Assembly (NCBI GenBank): GCA_947069175.1
Contig: CAMTDV010000018.1
Coordinates: 37,956,869 to 38,020,868 of the forward strand
Length of the DNA: 64,000 nt
Source: Scalesia atractyloides
Lineage: Eukaryota > Streptophyta > Magnoliopsida > Asterales > Asteraceae
Reading direction: 5' to 3'
Both the position numbers and the translations under genes were made by a program. This document shows, in pieces, positions 31,473 to 44,729 of this stretch (the first letter of the stretch is position 1; the number at the start of each line of letters is the position of its first letter). The notes below the pieces were generated by a model. The model did not search any database and was not told where the DNA came from. It saw only the letters and a list, made by a program, of their open reading frames with translations.

Positions 31473-32834
31473 GGTTCTGCCGGGTTTCGAACCCGGGTCA
31501 GTCAGCCGGGTCAACAACAGACTTAACACTCAATCCTTAAACCACTGCGCCGCTTGTATTTCTTGTTAATTATTAGAATCAATTAATTCATATCATGATT
31601 CTCGAATTCAAAATCGGCGCGCCCAAATGCAGTCGTCGGAAATCCCGGCGATCTAGCGAGATTGGGCGGTTACTTCAGTTATAACGTAAACCTTAAACAC
31701 TACATCGGTTATAACCGACGCCTGAATCCGCGACACAAGCTATAACCGCCGGAGAATTTCTAACCGACGAATCAAGTCGGAAATCGGACCAAATTCATCG
31801 ATGACCTGCCTTATAAATACCCCCTCGAACCTCTGCAAGCTTTTTCGCTCAAAACCGCACCTTTACCCGACGTAATTCCACTCGCCGGGAAAGTTCTGCA
31901 CCTCGCCGGAAAACCAAGCCCTTCACTTCTGAGCCTTACTGAACCCCCTGAGCTTATACCGAAGTCACCCACATCCTTTTCAAGCTTGCTGAAGACTCTC
32001 TGCCGCAAGACACACGACGCCGGAATCTTTTGCTGTCACCGGAGTTCTGCCGGAGAAACAGAGAAGTCCAGTCGGTATACCTTACGCTTAAATCTTTCAT
32101 TCTTTTTATATATCTCACATGTAATTAACCACCAGACACTAACGAACATGATTAAAACTTCGAACCAGTCAGTCATCATTTCTGGTTAAGACTAACGAAG
32201 AAGACGAAGTTTCGGTAACATATAAGTTTAATTTAAATCAAGTTATAACTCGGGTTAGACACACAGTCCAGCGGGGGACTGTGTGCACATTAAACACGTA
32301 AACGTCTCGAGTTCGAATCTTGTCTCACGCATGCTTGCCTTAATAAAAATGTCCTTTTTTTTAACCGAACCGGAGTCACCGCTGATATATGTTAAGTTTA
32401 TAAAAACCAGAATAATAACCAAGATAGACACACAGTCCAGCGGTGGACTGTGTGTATGTTTAAACACAGGACACGAGTTCGAGTCCGGACTACCGCACCG
32501 GCCCGGATAATTATTAAACTTTTTATTTAAGACAGAAATGGAAATGTTTAGTTTGTATATAAGTATAATAAAAATCGGTTTATATAACAAGTTAAACACA
32601 CAGTCCAGCGGCGGACTGTGTGTTAACATAAACCACAGGTCCCGGGTTCGAGACCTGTAGAGCGCACCGGTCCGACGCATTAAATCGTTTTTAAAAATAA
32701 ATGATTTTCAGTTTAATCTAATTAGTATATAAATATAATTAAAAACAGAAATATTTCGGGTTAGACACGTAGCTCAGTTGGTAGAGCTGCGTGCACGCGT
32801 ATGGGAGGTCTCGGGTTCGAGCCACACCCAGCGC
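31473..32834. repeat. tRNA-like array in TR-GAG 3' LTR (five units)
   Basis: The same order and strands as in the 5' LTR. Substitutions are few. The T2 D-arm-like hairpin keeps pairing (GCGGGGGACTG). T1 differs by a base inside its A-box region. Confidence 0.65.
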
Positions 32835-32940
32835 ACACTTACACGCATACGAACCGGTCACACAGTCAAGGTCAAAGGTCAACGGTAAAAAAAAGTCAAC
32901 ATTTTTTTTTTATTTTTATTTATTTATTTTAATTAAAAAT

Positions 32941-33887
32941 CAATTAAAAATACTTAAAAATAACATTTTTAAGGTTAGAAAATAGCCTTAAACTCACAAA
33001 AATACACCCAACAATCCTACTAAAATGGATTAATAAAATCCGTTTACTTACCGAAACATTATGCCATTATCTAGGTTAATTTCACTCGTGGTTAAAACCA
33101 CTTTGTGCGCATTCAACATCATCAACCGAACGCACCCAATGTGAGTGAATCGTACAACTCCCCTTTTTAATTACACGTTTTGGGGTGTGTCATGTGTCAC
33201 AAAATAATTAACTCGTTTATTTAAACTTGTGCCATACCATATTGTGATCTAAACTTAGATTGTTTATTATGTTGTGGTTATGTATTTCATTTTGTCAACT
33301 TATATGAAAGTCATTCATTAAGCCCATCAGTTCCTCGTGGGAGACGAGTTGAGCAACGCGTGCCTCAAAACAAATCCATTATTTTTCATGTGTGTATTAT
33401 TGAGTTTATGTTGTTTGTAGTTATGTATTTTATATTGTCAAGTTTATGCAATTCATTCATTAGGCCCATCAGTTCCTCGTGAGAGACGAGTTGAGCAACG
33501 CGTGCCTCTAAACGATCCATTATTGTTCATGTGTGTATTGTTTATTATTAAATTGATTGGTGAATAAGTTTACATCTATTTTTTACTCATGTGTGGTTGT
33601 GCACTTATTTTATAATCAATTAAATAAACTTGTTCAAATGTTTTCCATAGGATTCACTCGCCAACTTTTTGTTGATCCAAAAACCCTTTTTACACATGAT
33701 ACAGGTGAACAGGATGAAGCAAGGAAAACATAGGAAATGCCTTAGAAGAAAACAATGAAGCCTAGATTGATATTTAGGACATGTTGTAATATTGACTGTA
33801 ATTTTCCATTAAAGTGTATTAATGAATATGAAACGTTAAAATAAATGTCATGAGCTTTGATGATAACCCAATCATGCCCCGATCACC
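32941..33887. repeat. ~945-bp segment only in TR-GAG 3' LTR
   Basis: Contains two copies of a ~142-bp direct repeat, each with CTCGTGRGAGACGAG (33334-33348 and 33476-33490), a 5-bp hairpin. There is no TSD I can recognise at its edges and no coding. It may be part of the ancestral LTR lost from the 5' copy, or an insertion. Confidence 0.6.
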
Positions 33888-33913
33888 TTTCCGCTGCGGG
33901 TCGGGGTGTGACA

Positions 33914-36900
33914 TACCCAATGATTGATTCATGATAGGTAGCAATCCTTCTGCCTTTGGTAAGACAATTCAGCGTAATTTATTTCATTTGGCGGGATTTG
34001 CTAGAACGTACAGTCATATATTCGAAATCACTACGTTACGACAAACCAATTATACTTATGTCACCGAGCGTCGTCTAGGGAGCTATTCAGTGGAAGCGTA
34101 TATTTCCTTTACTAGTTATTGTTCGCTAGTGATACAATCTCTACTTCTTGGCAAGGTCGCGTAATTAATATTGGTATTAAAAACCCAAGGGGATTTAGAG
34201 GTAACACATAAACGGAGAACCTTATCTGATGTAATCAAAGTTCAGTAAGGAGTTGTGTGGATGCGGATCAGATTGTAATAAGACTTGTGGAGGCGAAAGC
34301 ATTTTGTCTATATTCCTCGTAACCATTAATACTTCGTATGAACAGGACACTCCTATGTATACGTTTATTTATAAATATATAACATTATCCGCGATCCAAT
34401 CCAAGTGTCAATTTGGTAGACCTTGGTTGGGGGTGACGTAACCCCAGTGCGAAGTAAGAAAACTATAATCATAAAGTAATCCGATTCATTTCTTCAAATA
34501 TATTCAATTCTCCTTTCCAACACTGTTGAAAAATGTTGAGGTCTGGTACATGTAATTACTAATTTGATACACCCTATCCTTTTTATCAGTATTCAGCTAT
34601 GCTACGGTACGTTAGCTTCCTATGGAACTGTGGCAGTTATTTCGGTGATAGAACCAAGTGGCATACAACTTTGAATCCTATCAATTTTGTTCAAACTAAT
34701 ACAAGATAAATCCCCCGTAACTGGAAGTAATAATAAATGAGCGATACGAAGGACCCGTAAAATGATACAAAGCGAATTTTTTCATCGGACAATTATTTTA
34801 ATTAAATATATATAGATCCAAGTCAAAGGACGGTATTTAAAAGAATTGTATAAAATTTTTACATATCAAATGATCCCTTGTTTTCAGCCTCGCATAACTT
34901 AGTGAAAATATGTTCTAATGAAAGACGAGATCGCCTTCGAGTAGTATTCGACTACCATAATACGATGATTAACCAATGTGACAACTCTTATTTACATCTT
35001 CAAACTCTAGACTACACGGGGTCCTGACTTGAATTCTTTCGGTAACCCTGAGATACTAAGTCTTGAATCAATATCACCCGTATGAGGGCGATGCATTCAT
35101 GCTAGAAATCGCATGAGGGGATACATGGTTCCTTGATTCCTTTCGATTAAGGCTTTTCACGTCTCAATACCTACTACGGTAGTGCGAGTGGTTCTAAGTA
35201 GGGACTAACCCGGATACTTATATGCTTATAAAACATATTGCCTCCCCAACACTACGATAATAATACCCGGAGAACACCATACGTCTCCTCCTCTTCCTTG
35301 AAACATCCGAGGAGTCCAAAATTTTACACATGATATTATCCACGATTTATAAGGGATGATCGAAATTCCCTTCGGGCAATTGTAAAGGTGTTATTTGGTA
35401 GTGGTCTCCTACGTGAGTAGGAGAATGATGCATGGGATACACTGACTTTCATCCGTCAACTGGACACAAAGTGAACGATACCCTACGCTGGTGAATAACC
35501 AAGAGTATGCGTTAAACGGTGTTGCTTGTCCTCATGAGTATACGAGAAATAAATTCGTTAGATCAGGGGAGTATTGTTGAACCACCCCTCGTTTTCCTTC
35601 GAATGGTTGGTGTCTTCAAGTGATTTTCATTTTGATCAATTTAAATAAGTATTCGTAAAATACGATGCTACCCAGAAACCCGATTCTTCGTTATTTTCGA
35701 GTGACGAAATTCTTGTGTTACTTAAGGAAATAAGAACGGGAGAAATCTTAAGTATAATACTGTATATATACATATATACCTGGGTATTCTACCACGAGCG
35801 AAATTCACGATCGGGGGGATGATTGTCGGAAGCTGTTGCGCTATCAATTACGCGAGTCCTGCCTCGGTCATTTGTGGTAAGTGTTTCGGGCCATTCTATT
35901 ATAAATAATACTTATATGCATACATTAATGTCACATATTCATCATCCCATATCACACAATTTCGTCGCACGCATGAGTCCACAACATGTATAACGAACAT
36001 CATTATCATGTATATAATAATATCCATCATCATGCAACTGTTAAAATTGCACGTAGACTTAACCCACAAGGGCCAATGCTTAAATGTGCGGTCAAAACAT
36101 GTCACCGGAGCGACGTACATACGCCATACTACGAAAAGCACGAACTACCCTGTATGAAGGAACACGGTCTAAACTAAACTCTCTTTGAAATAGGAGTAGT
36201 CATGAGCCGTCCAAATATCGTAATTAGTGTCTTTGGTGCGCTGAACCCACCTGGGGAAAACTAAACCAAAAATCTAGTAGTCCCAATCATTCCAGATGAA
36301 AGGATTAGTGAATCTTCCGAATACGTCCCTCGGATATCATGCCCATCCGAAGGGGAATTCCTTTGATAAGCACGTATTATATGCCTAAAATAAGAATAAA
36401 ACTTCGACGCTACAACTAATTCTATTAAAACTTGGAGAATTACTTAACATACGCTACGAATTGTATATACCTTGATGTGCGGTACCAAGTCAAACTAAAT
36501 GACCAAAGTGTAAATCGGTGCTTGGTTGGATGCACCGACTGGCTGTGAAATGGCATTCATAACCTTTATTCGTTTAGCCGTTAGAATGCTAGACTTACCT
36601 CAATTTATTACGACTTTCATTCACCCTTTCTTAAAGTTACTTTTGTTATTTCAAGAGGTTGCCGAGCGATTATGGACCTATGTTACTACATTTCCCAGCA
36701 TTATGTATTCCTTCCATGCTCTTGGGAAATAGAACTGATTAATCCTACGACAAAGGGTCGAGAAACTCAACGACCCTAGTCTCGATCAGCTCGGGGGCTG
36801 GGTCTTCATTTCTTGTTCACATTGTTACGGATATGAGACTAACAGGAAAAATCAGATTCAGTGGTCAACTATCACTATCGGACTAGGGTGACTATGGATT

Positions 36901-37709
36901 CGGGCTTTAGCCCATGGTTTCATAAAACCACACGAATTTCCCAATCTAAACCAAGATGATTTAGCATGAACGAACTCGACGAAACCCTTACGTTTAATCG
37001 GTGATTCAAATGGCGGAGGTGCCAAGATGGGAAGGTATCATATCTTTCTATACTCATATAAGTTCAGATCATACCAAGTCCGAATTTGACTCGAAAAACC
37101 ACGAGACCGAGACGGTCAAGGGGTGATTAACCACCTTGTGACTAGTATGGGCAATTAAGGCTCCGGTGCATTAGATAATTTTTTGAGAACATGATGGAAA
37201 ATGATTATTTCTTGTTGTTTCCATTAACGATATCCTTTCGAAATGTTAGTCAAGCGTGGCTATGTTCCTACCCTGCGAGGGGTACTCCGTTGATGGAGAA
37301 TCTTGACTCGATGACTCGTTACTTAGTCATCTTTTACAAAATACCTGTACATCTACGATTAAATCTAGTCCCACGTGTAGGAACATCATGGTGATACTTG
37401 TGGTCGCTAGACACTCATCACACCTCATATACGTCTATGTGATAGTAGCGTTCAAGAGGTGGTGCTACTTGAATTAAAAACCGCATTGGGTACACACTCT
37501 ACCATTCCCGGTATATGGGAATTTTTATACGATTATCTCCCAGAGAATCACATCGATGTTATCAAAGCTGCAAAGTTTTTCCTTCTGGAGAAGACATAAA
37601 CAGTGGTACAACAGCTGGAGCCAAGCTCCCGAAACTTAACGCAAACTGAAATTATTATTATAGAAATTTCATATCCTTATGACGTAATCCGACTACTGGT
37701 GAGTAGTGC
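33914..37709 (+). other. LARD internal segment 3 (non-coding)
   Basis: From the second TACCC to the AGTGC target of F, 3.8 kb. The open frames here are short (80 codons or fewer) and none resembles a transposon protein; codons look unbiased. Nothing repeated inside. Such a long structured-free or degenerate interior is the hallmark of LARDs. Confidence 0.65.
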
Positions 37710-38143
37710 TGTAGGAACGTCCACGATTAGCACGGGAACCTAAATTTGTTATCTATTGTCCGATTAGGCGGAAACTAATGACAAGTTAACCAAATAACAA
37801 GAATTACTCATTTAAATGTTGTTTTCATTGATCTAAAGTTCAATACATTCGAGAACCGGATCTGACAGAGCTTCGCCGTCTCTTTGCCAAAATCTCTCCT
37901 CTTTTCAAATGAAATCGCCAAGGCACCTATTTATAGTTAAACAAGTTCGCTGGTGAGGGACAAGCCATGGGGTAAGTTCGCCCGAACTTGACCTAGTCAA
38001 GTTCGGCCGAACTTGGCTTCTCACCTACAATCATGGGCGAACTTGATTCAAACTTATCTTAAATACGCCTCGTTTCTAACAGATTAAGCCCTATTCACTT
38101 AGACTCGATACCTAGACGTAGGCAATAGACATATGCACCAACA
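37710..38143 (-). repeat. 3' LTR of F
   Basis: 434 bp, plus-strand ends TGTAGGAACGTCC and GCACCAACA. Minus-sense TATA box CTATAAATAG at about 37927-37936. Contains CAAGTTCGGCCGAACTTG (about 37997) and GCCCGAACTTG copies. Longer than the 5' LTR, which lacks a block including a palindrome. Confidence 0.9.
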
Positions 38144-38156
38144 GACTCCCCCTTGG
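38144..38156 (-). other. Polypurine tract of F
   Basis: Minus-sense CCAAGGGGGAGTC directly before the 3' LTR, as in C and C1. Confidence 0.85.
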
Positions 38157-40299
38157 ATGTTGCCGCAATCATTGTCTTTAAAAATCTTTTGAGTCTTTTG
38201 ATCTTTAGTTCTTGTATAAACTTTATCATCTTGGTCTTTATATCCTCTTTCTCTTTCTTTGTGCCTTGTCTTGATAAAACTTTTAATCAACATGCTCTCC
38301 CTAGCTTTAAGCTTTAGTCTTAGACTCCCCTTTGCTTTGATCTATATACTTCAAACTCCCCTAGCTTTGATCTATAGACTTCAAACTCCCCCTAGCTTTG
38401 AGCTATCTGAAATCTTTGGACAGTGTTTTATCCAGCTCCCCCTCAAACTTCACTACCTGTCTAAATAAATTCTGACATTCAAATAAACATTTCAGATTCA
38501 CTGTTTTGAAATTTTGTACCATCAACATTTCAAATTATAATCTTCACTTCAAACCTTTCAAAAAACGTTTTAATTGTTTTAAGTTTAATTTAATGACCTT
38601 GAATACATTTTACGTTTAAAACCTTCAACTTTCACATTTTTATCATTTGGTTTGTGAAAATCCACTTAGTTGATCAAGTCCAAATTAATGACCTTGATTA
38701 ACCAAATATGTCAACCAAGTCCAAATTAATGACCTCAGTTTGGAAGAAACCGTTATGAACAATCTGATTTTAAAGTTTCACATTAATGAACTTTTAAACA
38801 TTCGTCAGATTTTCTTACGAGAATTCAAAGATCCGTTCTCCAACATTGGCTCGTTTGAAACTAATGTAGAAACAATTTTTTTTTGTATTTTAGAAAATTT
38901 ATGCTAAAACATACTGGAAATCTTTTTGGTTTTATCTTTGAAAAGCAAGTAAAGTATTTACAGAACTTTTAACAAGTAAAATAAACTATGTACAAACATA
39001 TTTACAGACATATTTTTGTGAATTCGTGTCTAAGGATCATATCAGTTGTTTTGAGACATATCACCAGTACCGTTGACCTTTTTGATGACTTTAAGTTTTA
39101 AACTCGTTTACGTAGATTGTCGATATGTTTGTTCTCTTAAACTTCATCACGTTTCTCAGTTGTTCCAAGATATGTTAGGTAAGAATTATGAAACTTGACT
39201 TAACTATGGTTCCCACTTCTTGAATATACTCCCGAATCCAGATTTCCTAGATTTCATCTTATAGGTGAATATAGCGTAATTGATATCTGTATTTGGGTTA
39301 TGCGAGGCTTTGAGAGCTCAGGTTAGTACTACTGTACAGGCAAAGAGATGAGGGCTCGTCTTTAAGGTGTGTTCCACTTAAGGAATCTTTTAAGTATTGC
39401 AAATGATGAGATCTTTCGATACTTTTCAATTTTGCATGCAGTTTAGGGGTTTATAGCAAAAGCATTATAGAAGTTCTAGGATATTGCTTCCGCAAAGTCA
39501 GAAGAACTTATATAATACCCCAGATATCAACTATCTATAAAGACCTCGTATCTCAGAATCAGGCAACCCTTCAATCGAAATTTTGGAGTACTAAGTCCAT
39601 ATATCCAAGATGTGTTAATCTACAAGATTAAGTAGTTGTAAAATTTAGTTTATATCCTGGAAACAATCTACTGAGCGTGTAAAGCCTATCGACATATCCA
39701 CAGTAAGACTTGTTTATCACTTTTAAACTTTTCAATTCTTTAGCATACTGTGATAGTCCACTGATGAACTATCATTTCCTTTTTGACAAGAAAATTCTTT
39801 TTGTCTTTTTCAATGTTTTTGAATTTTCAATTTTTTCATATGTTTTTTGATTTTTCTAAAAATTTTCAAATTTTCTTACTCCCCCTAAAATCAAAAACAT
39901 ATTTTTAGATTTTAGATTTAAAGAAATATTCTTTCTAAAAAATATAACAAACCAATGAGGATCACGAGAACTCATTGTCCGATCATTTTTTCATCTACTG
40001 CATCATCACCTGTCAGCAGAACAAACCATTAATCTTTGATAACATAAACTTGTAGAAACCACTTGTAAGAACCACTTGTAGGAAATCAACTTTTAAATGA
40101 TTTTTCAATATAATAATCAGTGTTCGGTTTAACGGTGTGAATTTTCTCAAAAAATTTTAAAACTTTTCTTTTTCAACCACTTGTGATTTCAAAAACGTCA
40201 AAGATTATGACTTTCTAGATAAGTTAAAAACTCATGGAGCTCCACTATCCTGTATCAACTTTGATAGAGTGGATCTTGGGACTCCTTCACATGAAACAA
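38157..40299 (-). other. F linker downstream of gag: RNase H tail and non-coding
   Basis: About 39960-40020 matches (inverted) C's end of RNase H (4926-4993). From there to the PPT is linker homologous to C 4980-5676 and 8851-9480, including the GATAGTCCA-type hairpin at about 39748. The env-like ORF is absent. Confidence 0.65.
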
Positions 40300-43200
40300 C
40301 TATTTGAAAAATGAAACCCAAACTTTTTTGGTTTTAGGTTTGTACTTATAAGCATCATAACCATATTCTAACTCTTCATCATATTCTAAATTATCATCGA
40401 ACATTTCGTCCAATGTCGATTTTGAAAACGTTTTTACCTTTTCATTCTTTGTCTGTTTGATTACTGACTCAGTTGATTTAACATTTTCAGTTTTGTCAGC
40501 AACAGACTTTGACTTTTTAGATGATGAAAGCTTTTTCTTAGCAACCCAAGATTGTAGCTTGTTTCTAGCTTTCTTGATATAGAACTTAGAATCTTTGTTT
40601 TTGTTTAACTTTGAAGTTTCCCCTTTTTCAAATGTTGAGTTCTCAAACTTTGAACTTGTTTTAGATTTCACTTTGTCTTTAGATTCATAGTTTCTAATTG
40701 ACTTTGTGTCAGATTTTACAATCTCTGGTTGTTTTTGCTTTTCATCTTTTGATTCAGTTTTCCTCGAGGAAACACAGGCTTTAGACTCAGACACTTGCGA
40801 GCAATATGACCAACAGCATTGCATTTAAAGCAAGTCCGATTATCAGAAACATATCCACTAGTGAGTTTTACTTCATTTGTGGACTTTGTTTTAGCCTTGT
40901 CCCGAAGTTCTTTTTCATTATTGAATTCATCATTCGATTGCTTACCTATCACGCTTTCTTCTTAAACCGTGCTTGTTCCGTACACAACTTTATATTCTTA
41001 CCTTTGTATTCCTGGAACGTTGGTTTCTCCTTCTTCTTTAGTTCTTCTTCTTCAACCTCCAAACCTAATCCTGCTCTCCTATGCTCAGGAAAATCACCAC
41101 CAACCTTTCGGTAATTGTTAGCATTCCTTTTAGGTTTCGAGTAAAATCTTTTCTCGTTTTTCTCAAGATCTTCTGATGAAACTTCTACAAGTTTGAAAAA
41201 TTTATCAAGTTGATCCTCTTTCACGTTCCGAATCAGAAAACTATCATCCAAGTATAATCTATCAGATTCCTTAATCTTGTACATGACAACATTAGGATCA
41301 TCACTTAGATCATGTTCTGATGATGTATCGTCATCTTCAGATTTTGATTCCGAGTTTATCAAACTTGATTTGGTGCTTTCAGAGCTGCCGTCATCAGAAT
41401 CATTTCCTAACACATTCTTTACCACATCTTTAACCACCACATCATTGTCATTGTTTGAATTCGTAAAGTCTATGTCAATGTTCTCAGGCAATTTATTTCT
41501 TTTATCTGAACGAATAATAATATTAAATGCCTTTTCGATCTCATAATCTTTCTTGCATGAATAACTTGCAAGAAATGATGGAGGAACACATCCTTACTCT
41601 TTACGCTTTGATTTCTCACCATTTTCCTCTGATTTAATCATAGGCAAAATGTGATCAATGACATACGCGTTTGTGGTGTAGCTCTTTAGAAGCTGTCTTA
41701 CCCGTTCTGTTTCAATTTTCATGCTGTGAAGCTCACGCTTTGTCTCAACAATTGTGTTAATGTACATGTTAATTGCCTATTGTTTCTCAATTACTGTAGC
41801 ATTTAACATTTTTACATTAGCATTAAGTTCACCATTAGCATGTTCAACATATTTATATTTGCTTGATATTTTGTCATAAGCTTCTTTTATGGTTCTGTAA
41901 TCATAACGAAAGTTTTCGTTGTGTACAATCAATTCTCTTATGACTTTGACTTTATCAAGACATGGTTCACAAGGGCTTGCGCACTTTGTGCAAGGTTTTT
42001 CAACCTCCACAACTTTCACAACCTCCTTTTCAGACATACTTACCTTAGCGTTTACCTTTTCAGCCTCTGCTTTCAAAGCTTCTTGTTTCTGCATCTCAAG
42101 ATAAGCTAACTCTTCTTCTTCAGCTCTCTGTCTATATCCTTCCAGAATGGTATTTTCCAAAACAGCATCGACATACGATGTATCTGATTCATTCACTACC
42201 TCTGCCATCATAGCAACACCAGTTTTCTTTCTGATGTATCTGTTCCAGTCAAAACCATCTTCTTCATGAGTAACAACAAGAGCTTGTTCGGTTATCTTTG
42301 GAGATTTATCTTCTACTTCAACTTGTGTTCTTTTCGGATATGTCTTGTATTAAAGAGCTTTCTTGTAGTACTCATTGTTGCTGCCGAAAGGATTTTGGTT
42401 TCCACTTGCTTCTTGATTGTTGCATTCTCGTTTGAAGTGTCCTTTTTGTCGACACTGAAGCATGTGACTTTAGTCTTGTAGAATCCAAGCTTGTTGGTTG
42501 AGTTACCAATATCCCTTCCAGTGAGAGCCACAAATTTAGAAACTCTTCTGATGATAGATGCCAGACTCCACTTGATATCCATCAGTTCCAACTCTTCTTC
42601 GTCCACCTGATCATAATCTTCGGCGGTCATTTTTGGATTACCGATCTTTCCAGCAACAAGACTTTCATATTATTCGAGAACAATAGCAAGAAGTGCTATG
42701 TGTTGTTTGGCTACCTTTTCAGGAAACACATTCTTCAAATCAACTTCTATGTTGCACTGGAAAACATTTGAATCAGAACTAGCTTGGCTTGTCTAATTTT
42801 GGAAAGATGAACTTGAACTAGCACTTGTGTAACCAGCATATGGAGAACTTTGATTTGGAGAAGAATTTGCATTTGCACTAAATGCTGTTTGGATTTTCGG
42901 ACTTTGTATCGTAGTATCAGGAATACCTCCTTTATAATAAACACCGACATCTTGAACAACATTAGCATTCTTGGATTTAGCAATCTTCATCAATTCCATT
43001 TCATATCCTACTAATTTTTCAATGAAAGATGACAACTTGAAGTGTCTCCAAGATGGACTATTCTTTAGAATCGTCAGATATGTTGTCCATTCTCCTTCTG
43101 GACGTGCATCAGCCAGCTTTTCAATTTGCTCTTGATTAGATCTTTTGATATCATGTATCCACATTTGGACCATGAGGTGACAGTATCTGTCGATCATCTG

Positions 43201-43697
43201 CTTCATTGTTTCACCTTTAATCATCGTGAAGATTTCGAATTCTTTCTTGACTAAAGCCTTTTTGCTCTTGATCATTTCATCACTTCCTTTGACTTTTCAC
43301 AAAGAGAATTCCATAATTCTTGCGAAGTGTCATATTCTGTTAATAATATCAAGATATCTTCCTTTACTGATTGTTGTATCAAGCTAATCATTTTCTTCTC
43401 CGCAACATAGTTATCTTTGTCGGTATTTGAAAACCTGTTCAGTGGAAGATCTTGATCACGCTCATCCTTTGGCCATTTGTAACCATCCTCAACTGCAACC
43501 CAGCTGTTGAATTGATTCGCTTGTATCCAGTTCACAAACTTTTCCTTCCATCCTTCAAATTCATCCATGCTCATTAGCTTTGGCGGTTTCGACGTAGTGC
43601 CCATCTCGTTGTCGATATTCATTTGGTTTGCAGCAGGAATGTTAGCATTTGATGAGGATGCCATTTGAGAAATGAACACGTTGTGGAAATCTTCCAT
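40300..43697 (-). pseudogene. Sirevirus gag of F
   Basis: Long gag typical of Sireviruses. The minus frame starts at ATG 43697 (MEDFHNVFISQM), with a capsid core including FEGWKEKFVNWIQAN (about 43550) and YDTSQELWNSL. It continues with shifts at about 43270, 42800, 42310, 41770, 41500 and 40950 through an Ala/Lys/Glu coiled-coil-rich region (41777-42211) to the CCHC knuckle CFKCNAVGHIARKC (40791-40832) and a Lys/Ser-rich tail. Where a first knuckle might be expected (near 42470), the CFSVDKKDTSNEN sequence has lost its C and H. Stops at the deletion scar near 40300. Confidence 0.88.
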
Positions 43698-43949
43698 TTT
43701 GACAATCTGAAGACTTATCTGAGAATACGATAAAAAACACTCGAAAATTGATTAGTAACAAACAATTTTAGCAAAAACTGACGTTTTAATCGTCAATCGC
43801 TACGTTAAAAACGTTTAAAATTTTCTGAAAACAATTTTTACCCGATTATATCTTTAAAATCGTCTCGTTGATACGATTCTAACGATATATAATGTTCGTG
43901 ATGTTTTTCGGGATTTTCATGCCTTGTGAGAGAGAATCAAGAATTTACT

Positions 43950-44114
43950 CAAGTACGGTCGAACTTGTGTAAAAATGTTGAAATATCTCTCAAGTTCGAG
44001 CGAACTTTTGTAAAAATCTTGAGAATTCTATCAAGTTCGGTCGAACTTGATTAAAATCAAAGGAATTTTAATCAAGTTCGGTCGAACTTGATGTTAAGTT
44101 CAGCTGAAACTTGT
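43950..44114 (-). repeat. Palindrome array in F leader
   Basis: Five copies of CAAGTTCGGTCGAACTTG-like sequence (plus reading), the best near 44033 and 44074, between PBS and gag. Same position as in C1. Confidence 0.85.
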
Positions 44115-44333
44115 TTCCAAAACATGGGTTTTCCAATTTTTTGATATCAATTCGATTGAATTCGATGTCCAAACTCTCAAGGGTTTGTTATAAGTGTGTT
44201 TTACATGACATATTCAAAAATCACCCATTTTTGACCATGAAATCATCAAATATGTGAAAATGTTAAGAAAAAAGATAGAATTGGGTAGAATAAGAGAGAT
44301 TCGTGTCTTAATTCCAGCAAATTTTGGTATCCA

Positions 44334-44346
44334 GGCTCTGATACCA
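44334..44346 (-). other. Primer-binding site of F
   Basis: Minus-sense TGGTATCAGAGCC, initiator tRNA-Met type, two bases from the LTR. Confidence 0.92.
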
Positions 44347-44348
44347 CT

Positions 44349-44729
44349 TGTAGGAATGTCCACGATTAGCACGGGAACCTAAATTTGTTATCTATTGTCT
44401 GATTAGGCGGAAACTAATGACAAGTTAACCAAATAACAAGAATTACTCATTTAAATGTTGTTTTCATTGATCTAAAGTTCAATACATTCGAGAACCGGAT
44501 CCGACAGAGCTTCGCCGTCTCTGTTCCAAAATCTCTCCTATTTTCAAATGAAATCGCCAAGGCACCTATTTATAGTTGAACAAGTTTGCTGGTGAGGGAC
44601 AAGCCATGGGATAAGTTCGCCCGAACTTGGCTTCTCACCTACAATCACGGGCGAACTTGACTCAAACTTATCTTAAATATGCCTCGTTTCTAACAGATTT
44701 GACGTAGGCAACAAAAATATGCACCAACA
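44349..44729 (-). repeat. 5' LTR of F
   Basis: 381 bp, colinear with 37710-38143, TATA box CTATAAATAG (minus) near 44568-44577. About 50 bases shorter because of a deletion around the palindromes and another near the end. Confidence 0.9.

Larger units (their letters stand above)
26110..33913 (+). mobile_element. TR-GAG: gag-only gypsy element
   Basis: TSD TACCC (26105-26109 and 33914-33918). 5' LTR 26110-27801, PBS 27805-27817, one gag ORF 28577-29962, structured 3' untranslated region, PPT, 3' LTR 31289-33913. No protease, RT, RNase H or integrase. Terminal-repeat elements with gag only are a known non-autonomous class (TR-GAG). The two LTRs are nearly identical over shared sequence, so it is probably one of the youngest insertions in the window. 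Confidence 0.92.
31289..33913 (+). repeat. 3' LTR of TR-GAG, with extra segment
   Basis: 2,625 bp. Colinear with the 5' LTR to about 32940, then about 945 bp absent from the 5' LTR, then the shared end CCGCTGCGGGTCGGGGTG. tRNA-like units repeat the 5' LTR array: T1 at 31473-31557, T2 hairpin 32260-32285, T3 32429-32454, T4 32597-32622, T5 32759-32834. Confidence 0.9.
37710..44729 (-). mobile_element. Deleted Sirevirus F, nested in LARD
   Basis: 7.0 kb, TSD AGTGC (37705-37709 and 44730-44734). Minus orientation: 5' LTR 44349-44729, PBS 44334-44346, gag 43697-40300, then the last RNase H codons (about 40020-39960) and linker, PPT 38144-38156, 3' LTR 37710-38143. Protease, integrase, RT and nearly all RNase H are missing, as is the env-like ORF. 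Linker and LTRs are homologous to C. Confidence 0.92.

Noticed and set aside
33914..37709. Short frames as host genes or exons
   Set aside because: No recognisable domains, no clear splice structure, and the region is the interior of a TSD-bounded LARD.
42766..42983. Alternative frame with many Val/Leu residues in F
   Set aside because: Overlaps gag in another frame.
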